Below are positions 33,006 through 42,267 of a stretch of DNA of 64,000 bases, piece after piece; the stretch's first letter is position 1; every line of letters starts with the position of its first letter. Position numbers and translations under genes: made by a program. The notes beneath the pieces are model-generated. The model ran no database searches, was not told where the DNA came from, and was given only the letters and a program-made list of their open reading frames with translations. This stretch comes from Oscillospiraceae bacterium (lineage in GTDB: Bacteria > Bacillota > Clostridia > Oscillospirales > Oscillospiraceae): positions 1 through 64,000 of the forward strand of contig JAGFXR010000007.1 in assembly GCA_017861365.1 (NCBI GenBank), written 5' to 3'.

Positions 33006-33028
33006 CCTGTCGCGTTTTGAGACAGGTG
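33006..33028 (+). promoter_or_regulatory. Hairpin in the rpsJ-rplC spacer
   Basis: ACCTGTC/GACAGGT, perfect 7-bp stem with a 9-base loop, not followed by T. It is the largest structure in the unusually long (167-base) untranslated spacer inside the S10 operon; an RNA-processing or translational control role is possible. Confidence 0.4.
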
Positions 33029-33138
33029 GGTCAAGTTGGGGCGCGGCTGCCACGGTGTGCAAGGCGGAGCGCGAAGGCGTTGTTTGTATAAGATGCACGC
33101 CACCTCAACCAATAACCTTATCACAAGGAGGAAAACAA

Positions 33139-33840
33139 ATGGAAAAGGCCATTATCGGCAGGAAGGTCGGCATGACGCAGATCTTCGACGAAGCCGGAAA
33201 GGTCATCCCGGTCACCGTCATTGAGGCGGGTCCCTGCAAGGTTGTGCAGAAAAAGACCGTGGAAAAGGACGGCTATACCGCAGTTCAGCTGGGGTTTGAC
33301 ACCGTTCCTGAGCGCAAGCTCTCCAAGCCCGAGCTTGGTCACGTCAAGAAAGCGGGCGTCGAGCCTGTGCGCGTACTCAAGGAGTTCAAGCTGGACACTG
33401 CGGGTACGGTAAACGTCGGTGATGAGATCAAGGCCGAAACCTTCACTGCGGGCGACCGCGTGGATGTGACCGGCATCAGCAAAGGTAAGGGCTATGCCGG
33501 CGTCATCAAGCGCTGGGGCGCCCGGCGCACCCCCACCACCCATGGCGGCGGCCCTGTTCACCGTCATGCGGGCTCCATGGGCTCCAACTCCGATCCTTCC
33601 CGTATTTTTAAGGGCAAGATCGGCGCCGGTCAAATGGGCAACGAGCAGGTCACCGTGCTGAATCTTGATGTGGTTCAGGTTGACCCTGAGCTCAACCTGA
33701 TCGCCGTGCGCGGCGCGATCCCCGGCCCCAAGGGCGGCGTGGTCATCCTGCGCAGCAGCGTGATTAATGTCGCTGAGGTCAAGGGTCCCGCAACCTCCGG
33801 CAAATTCAACCCGCAGAAAGCTTCTGCGCGTAAAGGCTAA
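33139..33840 (+). CDS. rplC: Ribosomal protein L3
   Basis: Large-subunit protein uL3, early assembly. 233 residues, a little longer than the common ~210 because of a basic C-terminal extension ('[14 protein letters not shown]'). Signature '[16 protein letters not shown]' and '[20 protein letters not shown]' are present. Start chosen by CAAGGAGG before ATG 33139 and the usual '[16 protein letters not shown]'. Confidence 0.98.
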   Translation: MEKAIIGRKVGMTQIFDEAGKVIPVTVIEAGPCKVVQKKTVEKDGYTAVQLGFDTVPERKLSKPELGHVKKAGVEPVRVLKEFKLDTAGTVNVGDEIKAETFTAGDRVDVTGISKGKGYAGVIKRWGARRTPTTHGGGPVHRHAGSMGSNSDPSRIFKGKIGAGQMGNEQVTVLNLDVVQVDPELNLIAVRGAIPGPKGGVVILRSSVINVAEVKGPATSGKFNPQKASARKG

Positions 33841-33858
33841 GGAAAGGAGAGTTAGGAA

Positions 33859-34479
33859 ATGCCTAAGGCTATTGTTTATAATATGGCTGGCAAGCAGGTC
33901 GGCGAGATTGACCTCAACGAGGCGATTTTTGGGATTGAGCCCAACGAGACCGCCGTTCACGCCGTGGTCAAGAACCACCTTGCCAATTGCCGTCAGGGCA
34001 CCCAGTCTACCCTGACCCGCGCCGAGGTTTCCGGCGGCGGACGTAAGCCCTGGAAGCAGAAGGGCACCGGTCGGGCCCGTCAGGGTTCCACCCGCGCCCC
34101 CCAGTGGACTCACGGCGGCATTGTGTTTGCTCCCAAGCCCCGCGACTACAGCTACAGCCTCAACAAAAAGCTCAAGCGTCTGGCTCTGAAGTCCGCTCTC
34201 TCCGCAAAGGCCGCCGCCGGCGAGCTGCTGGTTGTGGACAATTTGAATCTGAGCGAAATTAAGACCAAAGAGATGAAGACCTTTTTAAGTGTGCTCGGCG
34301 CGGGCAAAGCCGTTGTGATTACGCCCGAGGTTCGTGAGAATGTGGTGAAATCCGCCCGGAACATTCCCGGTGTGGTGACCACCACTGCCAAGATCCTCAG
34401 CGTTTATGACATCGTTAACGCCAAGCAGCTGATCGTCGATCAGGCTGCCCTGACCGTGATTGAGGAGGTGTTCGCGTAA
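33859..34479 (+). CDS. rplD: Ribosomal protein L4
   Basis: Large-subunit protein uL4, lining the exit tunnel; in some bacteria it represses the S10 operon through the leader RNA. 206 residues with '[20 protein letters not shown]' (tunnel loop) and '[18 protein letters not shown]'. Stop overlaps the rplW ATG by one base (TAATG). Confidence 0.98.
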   Translation: MPKAIVYNMAGKQVGEIDLNEAIFGIEPNETAVHAVVKNHLANCRQGTQSTLTRAEVSGGGRKPWKQKGTGRARQGSTRAPQWTHGGIVFAPKPRDYSYSLNKKLKRLALKSALSAKAAAGELLVVDNLNLSEIKTKEMKTFLSVLGAGKAVVITPEVRENVVKSARNIPGVVTTTAKILSVYDIVNAKQLIVDQAALTVIEEVFA

Positions 34480-34775
34480 TGAAAACCATATATGACATCG
34501 TGAAGCGCCCCATCATCACGGAACAGTCCATGAGCGAAGCTGCCAACAAGCGCTACACCTTCGAGGTTGCCAAGAGCGCGAATAAAATTGAGATCGCCAA
34601 GGCCGTGGAAGAGATTTTCGGCGTTAAGGTCGTCAAGGTGAACACCCTGAATGTCAGGGGTAAAACCAAGCGTACCGGCCGCTATCCCGCCGGCCGCACC
34701 GCCAGCTGGAAGAAGGCCATGGTCACCCTTACCGAGGACTCCAAGACCATTGAATTCTTCGAAGGCATGGTTTAA
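34479..34775 (+). CDS. rplW: Ribosomal protein L23
   Basis: Large-subunit protein uL23 at the tunnel exit; docking site for SRP and trigger factor. 98 residues, '[13 protein letters not shown]' at the start and '[20 protein letters not shown]' in the basic loop. Translation is coupled to rplD by the one-base overlap. Confidence 0.98.
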   Translation: MKTIYDIVKRPIITEQSMSEAANKRYTFEVAKSANKIEIAKAVEEIFGVKVVKVNTLNVRGKTKRTGRYPAGRTASWKKAMVTLTEDSKTIEFFEGMV

Positions 34776-34789
34776 GGAGGGAACGGCAA

Positions 34790-35626
34790 ATGGCTATTAA
34801 GACATATAAACCCACAACCCCGTCCCGCCGTCATATGACGGTATCCGGCTTTGAGGGGATTGACAAGAAGGCAAAGCCGGAGCGCAGCCTCACTGAGGTT
34901 CTGCAAAAGAACGGCGGCCGCAACAGCTACGGCCGCATTACCGTCCGCCATCGCGGCGGCGGCAACAAGCGCAAATACCGTGTGATCGACTTTAAGCGCG
35001 ACAAAACGGATCTGCCCGGCACCGTGCTCCGTCTGGAGTATGATCCCAACCGTTCCGCCAATATTGCCCTGGTGCAGTATGAGGACGGCGAGAAGCGCTA
35101 TATCCTGGCTCCCATCGGCCTGGTTCCCGGACAGGTGGTCCTGTCCTCGCCCAATGCAGACATCAAGCCAGGCAACTGCCTGCCCATCTCCTCGATCCCT
35201 GTGGGCGAGCTGATCCACAATATCGAAATTTACCCCGGTAAGGGCGCCCAGCTGGTGCGCTCCGCTGGTGTGGCCGCTCAGCTGATGGCAAAGGAGAACG
35301 GTATGGCGCAGGTTCGCCTGCCCTCCGGCGAGGTTCGCCTTATCCGTGAGGAGTGCAAGGCCACCATCGGTCAGGTGGGAAACACAGAGCATGCCAATGT
35401 CCAGCTGGGCAAGGCTGGACGCAAGCGCCACATGGGCTGGCGTCCCACTGTTCGCGGTTCTGTCATGAACCCCAATGACCACCCCCACGGCGGTGGTGAG
35501 GGCAAGAGCCCTGTTGGCCGTCCCGGCCCTGTTACCCCTTGGGGTAAGCCGACGATGGGTTATAAGACACGCAAGACGAAGAATCGCACCAGCAAATTCA
35601 TCGTTAAGCGCCGTAATGCGAAGTAA
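34790..35626 (+). CDS. rplB: Ribosomal protein L2
   Basis: Large-subunit protein uL2, needed for subunit joining and peptidyl transfer. 278 residues, standard. Seen: '[16 protein letters not shown]', '[17 protein letters not shown]' and the catalytic-region signature '[20 protein letters not shown]'. AAGGAGG before ATG. Confidence 0.98.
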   Translation: MAIKTYKPTTPSRRHMTVSGFEGIDKKAKPERSLTEVLQKNGGRNSYGRITVRHRGGGNKRKYRVIDFKRDKTDLPGTVLRLEYDPNRSANIALVQYEDGEKRYILAPIGLVPGQVVLSSPNADIKPGNCLPISSIPVGELIHNIEIYPGKGAQLVRSAGVAAQLMAKENGMAQVRLPSGEVRLIREECKATIGQVGNTEHANVQLGKAGRKRHMGWRPTVRGSVMNPNDHPHGGGEGKSPVGRPGPVTPWGKPTMGYKTRKTKNRTSKFIVKRRNAK

Positions 35627-35640
35627 GGAGGCTGTGAAAC

Positions 35641-35913
35641 ATGAGCAGAAGTGTTAAGAAAGGCCCGTTTTGCGCCCCTGAGCTTTTAAAGCGGGTTGAC
35701 AATATGAATAAGGCCGGCGAGAAGAAGGTAATGAAGACTTGGTCCCGGGCGTCCACCATCTTCCCCACTTTCGTTGGTCATACCTTTGCCGTGCATGATG
35801 GGAAGAAGCATGTTCCCGTCTATGTTACCGAGGACATGGTGGGTCACAAGCTGGGCGAGTTCGCCCCCACCCGTACCTTCCGCGGACACGCCGGCGCAAA
35901 AACCGGAAAGTAA
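35641..35913 (+). CDS. rpsS: Ribosomal protein S19
   Basis: Small-subunit protein uS19 in the 30S head. 90 residues: '[11 protein letters not shown]', '[20 protein letters not shown]' and '[15 protein letters not shown]'. Spaced 14 bases from rplB with AAGGAGG. Confidence 0.98.
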   Translation: MSRSVKKGPFCAPELLKRVDNMNKAGEKKVMKTWSRASTIFPTFVGHTFAVHDGKKHVPVYVTEDMVGHKLGEFAPTRTFRGHAGAKTGK

Positions 35914-35928
35914 GGAGGAGAGAGAACA

Positions 35929-36261
35929 ATGGAAGCGAAAGCACACGCAAGATATATCCGCATCTCTCCCCGGAAGGTGCAGATTGTCTGTGACCAGATT
36001 CGCGGAAAGAGCGTTGAGCAGGCTACCGCGATTCTGATGAATACCCCCAAGGCCGCCTCCGAGCCGCTGATCAAGCTCCTCAAGAGCGCCGCGGCGAATG
36101 CTGAGAACAACCACCAGATGGATCCTGAGAATCTCTATGTTGCCGAGACCTTCGCGAACCCCGGCCCCATCATCAAGCGGGTTATGCCCCGGGCCCAGGG
36201 CCGCGCCTATCGCATCAACAAGAGAACTTCCCACATCACCATCGTGGTAAAAGAGCGCTGA
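35929..36261 (+). CDS. rplV: Ribosomal protein L22
   Basis: Large-subunit protein uL22, tunnel wall; macrolide-resistance changes map to its loop. 110 residues: '[20 protein letters not shown]' and the hairpin/tail region '[20 protein letters not shown]'. AAGGAGGAG site. Confidence 0.98.
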   Translation: MEAKAHARYIRISPRKVQIVCDQIRGKSVEQATAILMNTPKAASEPLIKLLKSAAANAENNHQMDPENLYVAETFANPGPIIKRVMPRAQGRAYRINKRTSHITIVVKER

Positions 36262-36275
36262 GGAGGAGGTAGAAC

Positions 36276-37190
36276 ATGGGACAGAAAGTAAATCCCCACG
36301 GACTTCGCGTGGGCGTGATCAAGGACTGGGATTCCCGTTGGTATGCCCGCAATGAAAAGGTGGGCGACCTTCTGGTGGAGGACTACAACCTCCGCAAATA
36401 TCTGAAAAAGCGTTTGTATTCCGCCGGCGTGCCCAAGATTGAAATCGAGCGCAGCGGCGATAAGGTTCGCATCTATCTGCACTGTGCTCGTCCCGGCGTT
36501 GTCATCGGCAAGGGCGGCGCGGACATCGAAAACCTCCGCCTTGAGCTGGAAAAGCGCCTGGGCAAGCCTGTTGCGCTGAACATCGTCGAGGTAAAGAATC
36601 CCGACATGAACGCTCAGCTGGTGGCCGAGGGCATCGCGGCTCAGCTGGAGAAGCGCATCGCGTTTCGCCGCGCCATGAGAAATTCCATGGGCCGCGCGAT
36701 GCGTATGGGCGCACTGGGCATCAAGACTCAGGTTTCCGGTCGTTTGAACGGAGCTGAAATTGCCCGCACTGAGCACTACCATGACGGTACCATCCCCCTC
36801 CAGACCATCCGTGCCGATATTGAGTATGGGTTCGCTGAGGCCGCCACTACCTATGGCCGCATTGGCGTCAAGGTTTGGATCTACAAGGGCGAGGTGTTAA
36901 GCCAGGCGCTCCGCACCACTCCGCGCACTCTGGATACAAAGAACTTCCAGGAGCGTTCCGAACGTCCCCGCCGCCGCAATGATGACCGCCGTCCCGGCGG
37001 ACAGAGCGGCTATAACAACCGCGGCGGACAGGGCGCGGGTCGTCCTCAGGGCGGCTATAACAACAGCAATCGTCCTCAGGGTGGCTATAACAACAGCAAC
37101 CGTCCCCAGGGGGGCTATAACAACAGCAATCGTCCCCAGGGCGGCGGCCATCCGGCGCCCTCTGCTCCAAAGGAAGGAGGCGCCAACTAA
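36276..37190 (+). CDS. rpsC: Ribosomal protein S3 with tandem-repeat C-terminal tail
   Basis: Small-subunit protein uS3 at the mRNA entry. Residues 1 to ~220 are ordinary S3: '[20 protein letters not shown]', KH domain '[15 protein letters not shown]', C-terminal '[16 protein letters not shown]'. After that comes an ~80-residue extension rich in Gly, Asn, Arg, Gln: an RRR/DDRR segment, then the decapeptide [10 protein letters not shown], three full copies and flanking partial ones (DNA ~37051-37140). At 304 residues it is about 80 longer than typical. The tail is in frame with good codon use and is followed directly by rplP with a one-base overlap, so it is translated. Confidence 0.97.
   Translation: MGQKVNPHGLRVGVIKDWDSRWYARNEKVGDLLVEDYNLRKYLKKRLYSAGVPKIEIERSGDKVRIYLHCARPGVVIGKGGADIENLRLELEKRLGKPVALNIVEVKNPDMNAQLVAEGIAAQLEKRIAFRRAMRNSMGRAMRMGALGIKTQVSGRLNGAEIARTEHYHDGTIPLQTIRADIEYGFAEAATTYGRIGVKVWIYKGEVLSQALRTTPRTLDTKNFQERSERPRRRNDDRRPGGQSGYNNRGGQGAGRPQGGYNNSNRPQGGYNNSNRPQGGYNNSNRPQGGGHPAPSAPKEGGAN
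37051..37140 (+). repeat. 30-bp tandem repeats inside rpsC
   Basis: Three consecutive in-frame 30-base units, each coding [10 protein letters not shown], differing only at a few synonymous positions; partial units flank them. Slippage at such a tract could change the length of S3. Confidence 0.85.
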
Positions 37191-37624
37191 TGCTACTGCC
37201 GAAAAGAGTCAAATACCGCCGTGTTCATCGCGGTCGCATGACGGGCAAGGCCACCCGCGGCAATACCGTCACCTACGGTGAGTATGGCCTTCTGGCCACA
37301 GAGCCCTGCTGGATCACCAGCAACCAGATTGAGGCCGCCCGTATCGCCATGACCCGCCACACCAAGCGCGGCGGTAAGGTCTGGATCAAGATTTTCCCTG
37401 ATAAGCCCATCACTAAGAAGCCCGCCGAGACCCGCATGGGCTCCGGTAAGGGTTCTCCTGAATACTGGGTGGCCGTGGTGAAGCCGGGCCGGGTGATGTT
37501 TGAAATTGCCGGTGTTTCCGAGGAAGTTGCTCACGAGGCACTCCGCCTTGCCATGCACAAGCTGCCTGTCAAGTGCAAGATTGTCAAAAAAGAGAGCCCG
37601 GAAGCAGAGAATGGTGGTGAATGA
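37190..37624 (+). CDS. rplP: Ribosomal protein L16
   Basis: Large-subunit protein uL16 near the A site. 144 residues: '[20 protein letters not shown]', '[20 protein letters not shown]', '[19 protein letters not shown]'. Its ATG overlaps the rpsC stop by one base and its TGA overlaps the region of the next start. Confidence 0.98.
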   Translation: MLLPKRVKYRRVHRGRMTGKATRGNTVTYGEYGLLATEPCWITSNQIEAARIAMTRHTKRGGKVWIKIFPDKPITKKPAETRMGSGKGSPEYWVAVVKPGRVMFEIAGVSEEVAHEALRLAMHKLPVKCKIVKKESPEAENGGE

Positions 37625-37626
37625 AG

Positions 37627-37824
37627 ATGAAGGCAAGTGAAGTCCGTAAATTAAGCGCCGCCGAGCTGGAAACAAAGTTGGGCGAGCTGAAGAAGGATCT
37701 GTTCCAACTCCGTCTTCAGCACGCCACCAACCAGCTCGAAAATCCCGTCCGCATCGCGGAGGTCAAGAAGGATATTGCCCGAGTCAAGACCATGATCCGC
37801 GAGCAGCAGCTCGCAGGCCGATAA
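37627..37824 (+). CDS. rpmC: Ribosomal protein L29
   Basis: Large-subunit protein uL29 at the tunnel exit. 65 residues from ATG 37627: '[15 protein letters not shown]', '[16 protein letters not shown]'. ATG 37621, two codons upstream, overlaps the rplP stop but is only 3 bases from GGTGGTGA, while 37627 has proper spacing, so I prefer the latter. Confidence 0.96.
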   Translation: MKASEVRKLSAAELETKLGELKKDLFQLRLQHATNQLENPVRIAEVKKDIARVKTMIREQQLAGR

Positions 37825-37837
37825 GGAGGAATAGGAA

Positions 37838-38101
37838 ATGAGTGAAGCAAGAACCTCTTCCCGCAAGACCAGAGTCGGCCTGGTGGTTTCGGATAAGATG
37901 GATAAGACCGTCGTGGTCGCCATCGCCGACCGTGTGGCCCATCCTCTGTATAAGAAAATTGTTAAGAGAACCTATAAGCTGAAAGCTCACGATGAGCAAA
38001 ACCAGTGTGGCGTGGGAGACCGCGTCCGGGTCATGGAGACCCGCCCGCTGTCCAAGGATAAGCGTTGGCGCGTGGTGGAGATCATCGAGAAAGCCAAATA
38101 A
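37838..38101 (+). CDS. rpsQ: Ribosomal protein S17
   Basis: Small-subunit protein uS17, early 16S binder. 87 residues: '[20 protein letters not shown]', '[15 protein letters not shown]', '[16 protein letters not shown]'. AAGGAGG site. Confidence 0.98.
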   Translation: MSEARTSSRKTRVGLVVSDKMDKTVVVAIADRVAHPLYKKIVKRTYKLKAHDEQNQCGVGDRVRVMETRPLSKDKRWRVVEIIEKAK

Positions 38102-38116
38102 GGAGGTGCCGTAGTT

Positions 38117-38485
38117 ATGATTCAGCAGGAATCCTATTTGAAGGTTGCCGATAATACCGGCGCCAAGGAAATCAAGACCATCCGCGTTCTGGGCGGTTCC
38201 AAGCGCAAGTTCGGCAACATCGGCGATGTCGTTGTGGCCTCCGTGCGCAAGGCGTCTCCCGGCGGAACAGTGAAGAAGGGCGAGGTTGTCAAGGCCGTGA
38301 TCGTCCGTTCCTCCCGCGGCGTCCGCCGCGCGGACGGCAGCTATGTCCGTTTTGACGACAACGCCGCCGTCCTCATCAGGGACGACAAGAACCCAAAGGG
38401 CACCCGCATCTTTGGGCCCGTCGCTCGCGAGCTCCGCGACAAGGATTACATGAAGATCCTGTCTCTGGCTCCCGAAGTCCTGTAA
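38117..38485 (+). CDS. rplN: Ribosomal protein L14
   Basis: Large-subunit protein uL14; binding surface for the silencing factor RsfS and for S-subunit bridges. 122 residues, invariant: '[19 protein letters not shown]', '[20 protein letters not shown]', '[20 protein letters not shown]'. First gene of the spc portion. Confidence 0.98.
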   Translation: MIQQESYLKVADNTGAKEIKTIRVLGGSKRKFGNIGDVVVASVRKASPGGTVKKGEVVKAVIVRSSRGVRRADGSYVRFDDNAAVLIRDDKNPKGTRIFGPVARELRDKDYMKILSLAPEVL

Positions 38486-38501
38486 GGGGGTAGCTGGCAT
38501 A

Positions 38502-38819
38502 ATGAATAAAATGAGCGTTAAGAAGGACGACCTGGTGGTTGTTCTCTCCGGCAAGGACGCGGGCAAGCAGGGTAAAGTGTTGTCCGTCATGCCCAAGTCC
38601 GGCAAAGTTGTGGTGGAGAAGGTCAATGTGGTCTCCCGCCATCAGAAGCCCCGCAGGCAAGGGCAGGAGGGCGGAATTATCCGCCGCGAGGCTCCCATTT
38701 ATGCCTGCAAGGTGATGCGTGTCTGCCCGAAATGCGGCAAGCCCACCCGCCCCGGCCACAAGCTTCTGGCCGACGGTCAGAAGGTGCGCGTCTGCAAAAA
38801 GTGCGGCGCTGATATTTAA
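38502..38819 (+). CDS. rplX: Ribosomal protein L24 with zinc-ribbon-type end
   Basis: Large-subunit assembly initiator uL24. 105 residues: KOW motif '[20 protein letters not shown]', '[10 protein letters not shown]', then a C-terminal pair of CxxC knuckles ('VCPKCGKP' and 'VCKKCGAD'), a form also found in other Clostridia but absent in B. subtilis L24. ATG 38502 is 11 bases after GGGGG. Confidence 0.97.
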   Translation: MNKMSVKKDDLVVVLSGKDAGKQGKVLSVMPKSGKVVVEKVNVVSRHQKPRRQGQEGGIIRREAPIYACKVMRVCPKCGKPTRPGHKLLADGQKVRVCKKCGADI

Positions 38820-38839
38820 GAGGGGAGGAGTGAACTGTA

Positions 38840-39379
38840 ATGCCTAATTTAAAAACCAAGTACTCAGATGAAGTCGCTCCTGCTCTGATGCAGAAGTTCG
38901 GCTATAAAAGCGTCATGCAGATCCCCAAGTTTGAGAAAATCGTGGTAAACGTCGGCTGCGGCGAAGCCCGCGACAACGCCAAAGTTCTGGAGGCCGTTGT
39001 TGGTGATCTGAGCAAAATTACAGGCCAGAAGCCCGTAATTTGTAAGGCCAGAAAGTCCGTCGCCAACTTTAAGCTCCGCGAGGGTATGCCCATCGGCGCT
39101 AAGGTGACACTGCGCGGCAACAAGATGTGGGAGTTTTTGGACCGCCTGTTCAATGTGGCCCTCCCCCGTGTACGCGACTTCCGGGGTCTCAGCCCCAATT
39201 CCTTTGACGGACGCGGTAACTATGCCATGGGCGTGAAGGAACAGCTGATTTTTCCGGAAATTGAATACGACAAGATTGACAAGATCCGCGGTATGGACAT
39301 TATCATCTGCACCACCGCGAACAGCGATGAAGAGGGCCGCGAGCTGCTGGGCTTGATCGGCGCCCCCTTCACCAAATAA
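38840..39379 (+). CDS. rplE: Ribosomal protein L5
   Basis: Large-subunit protein uL5, binds 5S rRNA and the P-site tRNA. 179 residues: '[19 protein letters not shown]', '[20 protein letters not shown]', '[20 protein letters not shown]'. GGGGAGGAG site. Confidence 0.98.
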   Translation: MPNLKTKYSDEVAPALMQKFGYKSVMQIPKFEKIVVNVGCGEARDNAKVLEAVVGDLSKITGQKPVICKARKSVANFKLREGMPIGAKVTLRGNKMWEFLDRLFNVALPRVRDFRGLSPNSFDGRGNYAMGVKEQLIFPEIEYDKIDKIRGMDIIICTTANSDEEGRELLGLIGAPFTK

Positions 39380-39394
39380 GGGAGGAGATACGAA

Positions 39395-39580
39395 ATGGCT
39401 AAGAAGTCCATGATTTTAAAGCAGCAGCGTGAGCCCAAGTTCTCCACCCGGAGATACAATCGCTGCAAGATCTGCGGTCGTCCCCACGCCTACCTGCGGG
39501 ATTACGGCATCTGCCGTATCTGCTTCCGCGAGCTGGCCTACAAGGGTCAGATTCCCGGCGTCAAAAAGGCGTCCTGGTAA
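39395..39580 (+). CDS. rpsZ: Ribosomal protein S14, zinc-binding type
   Basis: Small-subunit protein uS14 of the short Zn-dependent form. 61 residues with two CxxC knuckles ('[20 protein letters not shown]'), so it is the C+ type. Followed by an unusually long 178-base spacer holding several hairpins. Confidence 0.98.
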   Translation: MAKKSMILKQQREPKFSTRRYNRCKICGRPHAYLRDYGICRICFRELAYKGQIPGVKKASW

Positions 39581-39617
39581 TCCCTGCCGCAGACGCGGCA
39601 CATAACTTGATCAAATT

Positions 39618-39650
39618 CCGGTGGGCGGGAGCTTGCTCCCGCCAAACCGG
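39618..39650 (+). promoter_or_regulatory. Hairpin in the rpsZ-rpsH spacer (terminator-like)
   Basis: CCGGT/ACCGG outer stem and a perfect inner GGCGGGAG-CTTG-CTCCCGCC, followed by GTTTTG. The short T run makes it at most a partial terminator; processing or attenuation inside the cluster is possible. Confidence 0.5.
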
Positions 39651-39684
39651 GTTTTGAATGCTGAAAGGCGGTTAACAGGTCGGG

Positions 39685-39736
39685 GACGGTGCCTAAGCTC
39701 CGATACCTTACCGTCTGTACAGGCTAAATGCCTGTA
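39685..39736 (+). promoter_or_regulatory. Two further hairpins in the rpsH leader
   Basis: GACGGT/ACCGTC (39685-39715) and TACAGGC-TAAAT-GCCTGTA (39718-39736), ending 10 bases before the AGGAGG of rpsH. Such placement could allow translational feedback by S8, which in E. coli controls the spc operon by binding mRNA; the link here is inference. Confidence 0.4.
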
Positions 39737-39758
39737 ATCTGAATAGGAGGTCAATCTC

Positions 39759-40160
39759 ATGCAGATCACAGATCCCATTGCGGATATGCTCACCCGCATC
39801 CGCAACGCGAACACCGCGAAGCATGACACCGTGGATGTGCCCGCTTCTAATATGAAGAAGGCCATTGCCCAGATCCTGCTGGATGAAGGTTATGTAAAGA
39901 ACTTCCAGATCATCGACGGCAATACCCAGGGTATTATCCGCATCGCACTCAAGTATCAGAATCCCGGCAAGGAAAAGGTTTTGACCGGCTTGCGCCGCGT
40001 TTCGAAGCCGGGCCTGCGCGTTTACGCGGGCGCTGAGGAGCTTCCCCGGGTGCTCCGCGGTCTCGGTATCGCAATCGTTTCCACGTCCAAGGGCGTCATG
40101 ACCGACAAAAAGGCTCGTGAAGCCCGCGTGGGCGGCGAAGTTCTCGCATTTATCTGGTAA
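39759..40160 (+). CDS. rpsH: Ribosomal protein S8
   Basis: Small-subunit protein uS8, 16S central-domain binder. 133 residues: '[20 protein letters not shown]', '[17 protein letters not shown]', '[20 protein letters not shown]'. AGGAGG site. Confidence 0.98.
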   Translation: MQITDPIADMLTRIRNANTAKHDTVDVPASNMKKAIAQILLDEGYVKNFQIIDGNTQGIIRIALKYQNPGKEKVLTGLRRVSKPGLRVYAGAEELPRVLRGLGIAIVSTSKGVMTDKKAREARVGGEVLAFIW

Positions 40161-40173
40161 GGAGGAGAAGAGC

Positions 40174-40719
40174 ATGTCTAGAATCGGAAGAATGCCCATC
40201 GATCTCCCCGCCGGTGTGGACGTTAAGATCGAGAGCGGCAATTTAGTCACTGTCAAGGGACCTAAGGGTACCCTGACCCAGCAGCTTCATCCTGCCATCA
40301 CCATCGCGCAGGAGGGAAACATCCTTCACGTAACCCGTCCTAATGACCTCAAGGAGAACCGTTCCCTTCACGGACTGACCCGTACTCTGCTCGCAAACAT
40401 GGTGACAGGTGTGGCTCAGGGCTTTTCCAAGAATCTGGAGGTCAACGGCGTCGGCTACCGTGTTACCAAACAGGGCAATCAGCTTGTCATGAACCTGGGC
40501 TTTTCACATCAGGTGTTCGTTGATGAGCCCGAGGGAATTTCCATCGAGTGTCCTGACGCAAACAAGATTGTGATTTCCGGCTGCGATAAGCAGAAGGTCG
40601 GTCAGTTTGCAGCTGAAGTAAGAGAGAAGAGACCCCCTGAGCCTTATAAGGGCAAGGGTATTAAATATGCTGATGAGGTCGTCCGCCGCAAGGTTGGTAA
40701 GACCGGCGGCAAGAAATAA
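40174..40719 (+). CDS. rplF: Ribosomal protein L6
   Basis: Large-subunit protein uL6 near the sarcin-ricin loop. 181 residues: '[19 protein letters not shown]', '[12 protein letters not shown]', C-terminal '[20 protein letters not shown]'. ATG 40174 is behind AAGGAGGAG; the frame is open upstream but overlaps rpsH. Confidence 0.98.
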   Translation: MSRIGRMPIDLPAGVDVKIESGNLVTVKGPKGTLTQQLHPAITIAQEGNILHVTRPNDLKENRSLHGLTRTLLANMVTGVAQGFSKNLEVNGVGYRVTKQGNQLVMNLGFSHQVFVDEPEGISIECPDANKIVISGCDKQKVGQFAAEVREKRPPEPYKGKGIKYADEVVRRKVGKTGGKK

Positions 40720-40733
40720 GGAGGTGCGCCGAA

Positions 40734-41093
40734 ATGGTTAACAGACCCAATACAAAGGCACAGCGAATTCACCGCCACAAGCGTGTTCGCGGCAAGGTTT
40801 CCGGCACTTCCGAGAGACCCCGCCTCAATGTGTTCCGCAGCAAGACCAATATTTACGCGCAGATCATTGATGATGCCACCGGCACCACGCTGGTTTCTGC
40901 GTCCTCCCTGGATCAGGAGTTTGAAGGTAAGGGCAGCAACTGCGAGGCGGCCAAGAAGGTCGGCGAGCTGGTTGCCAGCCGTGCAAAGGCCAAGGGAATT
41001 GAAGTCGTAGTGTTTGACCGCGGCGGATATCTTTATCACGGCCGCGTGCAGGCTCTTGCAGAGGGCGCCCGCGAGGGCGGCCTGCAATTCTAA
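40734..41093 (+). CDS. rplR: Ribosomal protein L18
   Basis: Large-subunit protein uL18, 5S rRNA binder. 119 residues: '[20 protein letters not shown]', '[20 protein letters not shown]', 'GGLQF' end. AAGGAGG site. Confidence 0.98.
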   Translation: MVNRPNTKAQRIHRHKRVRGKVSGTSERPRLNVFRSKTNIYAQIIDDATGTTLVSASSLDQEFEGKGSNCEAAKKVGELVASRAKAKGIEVVVFDRGGYLYHGRVQALAEGAREGGLQF

Positions 41094-41112
41094 GGGGAGG
41101 AGGAAACAATAA

Positions 41113-41613
41113 ATGGCTAGATTCGAAAAAGAACCCAGTGAGTTTGTAGAAAAGGTTGTCTCCCTGAACCGCGTCAGCAAAACCGTCAAGGGCGGACGTA
41201 TCTTCAAGTTTGCCGCGCTCGTCGTTGTAGGCGACGAGAAGGGCAAGGTGGGCTTCGGGCTGGGCAAAGCCAGCGAGGTTCCCGAGGCGATCCGCAAGGG
41301 AATTGAGGATGCGAAAAAGCACATGGTGAAGGTCAGCCTGTCCGGCACCACCATTCCCCATGAGGTGCTTGGTGAGTTCGGAGCCGGTCGCGTGGTGCTC
41401 AAGCCCGCCGCTCCCGGTACCGGAATTATCGCTGGCGGCCCTGTGCGCGCCGTGATGGAAGCTGCCGGAATTAAAGATATCCGCGCAAAATGCCTGCGCT
41501 CCAACAATGCTCAGAATGTTGTCGCCGCTACGATGGAGGGACTTAAGGCTCTCCGCGGCCCTGAGGAAGTGGCCCGTATCCGCGGTAAGAGCGTAGCAGA
41601 GATTTTAGGTTAA
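41113..41613 (+). CDS. rpsE: Ribosomal protein S5
   Basis: Small-subunit protein uS5, decoding fidelity. 166 residues: '[20 protein letters not shown]', '[20 protein letters not shown]', '[20 protein letters not shown]'. Spectinomycin-site loop is normal in length. Confidence 0.98.
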   Translation: MARFEKEPSEFVEKVVSLNRVSKTVKGGRIFKFAALVVVGDEKGKVGFGLGKASEVPEAIRKGIEDAKKHMVKVSLSGTTIPHEVLGEFGAGRVVLKPAAPGTGIIAGGPVRAVMEAAGIKDIRAKCLRSNNAQNVVAATMEGLKALRGPEEVARIRGKSVAEILG

Positions 41614-41628
41614 GGAGGGCTTACGACA

Positions 41629-41811
41629 ATGGCGAAGTTAAGCATTAAGCTGGTCAAAAGCCTTAGTGGCCGTCTGGAAAAGCATAAGGCGACCGCAGAA
41701 GCTCTGGGTTTGCGGAAAATCGGCGACACCACCGTGCAGCCCGATAACGAAGCGACCCGCGGCAAGATCGCCCATATCGGTTACCTGCTTCAGGTGACCG
41801 AGACAGAGTAA
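41629..41811 (+). CDS. rpmD: Ribosomal protein L30
   Basis: Large-subunit protein uL30. 60 residues: 'KLSIKLVKSLSGRLEKHKAT', 'LGLRKIGDTTVQPDNEATRG'. Its AAGGAGG lies 15 bases after rpsE. Confidence 0.97.
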   Translation: MAKLSIKLVKSLSGRLEKHKATAEALGLRKIGDTTVQPDNEATRGKIAHIGYLLQVTETE

Positions 41812-41826
41812 GGAGGTTCAACCGAA

Positions 41827-42267
41827 ATGAATTTGCACGAACTTTCTCCCGCTTCCGGCTCCACCCAGGTAGGAAAGCGCAAGGGACGCGGCGTAGGTAC
41901 CGGCAACGGAAAGACCGCCGGAAAAGGCCATAAGGGTCAGAAAGCGCGCTCCGGCGGCGGTGTGCGTATCGGATTTGAAGGCGGTCAGATGCCTTTGGTC
42001 CGCCGTCTGCCCAAGCGTGGCTTCAACAATATATTCGCTCAGCCTCTTGAGGCTGTCAACGTCTCCACCCTCAACAAATTTGAGGACGGCGCCACCGTTA
42101 ATGTTTGTGACCTGCTGGAACGGGGTATCCTCTCTAAGTGCGAGTATGGCGTGAAGATTTTGGGAGACGGTGAGCTCACCAAGAAGCTTACAGTCCGCGC
42201 TTCCGCGTTTTCCGCCTCGGCCAAAGAGAAGATCGAAAAGGCAGGCGGAAGTGCGGAGGTAGTCTGA
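41827..42267 (+). CDS. rplO: Ribosomal protein L15
   Basis: Large-subunit protein uL15. 146 residues: '[20 protein letters not shown]', Gly/Arg/Lys-rich N-terminus '[20 protein letters not shown]', '[15 protein letters not shown]'. The stop overlaps the secY start by one base (TGATG). Confidence 0.98.
   Translation: MNLHELSPASGSTQVGKRKGRGVGTGNGKTAGKGHKGQKARSGGGVRIGFEGGQMPLVRRLPKRGFNNIFAQPLEAVNVSTLNKFEDGATVNVCDLLERGILSKCEYGVKILGDGELTKKLTVRASAFSASAKEKIEKAGGSAEVV

Noticed and set aside
37051-37140. Tandem 30-bp repeats as a CRISPR-like array
   Set aside because: The units are directly adjacent without spacers, lie in frame within rpsC and encode a decapeptide. No cas genes are present.
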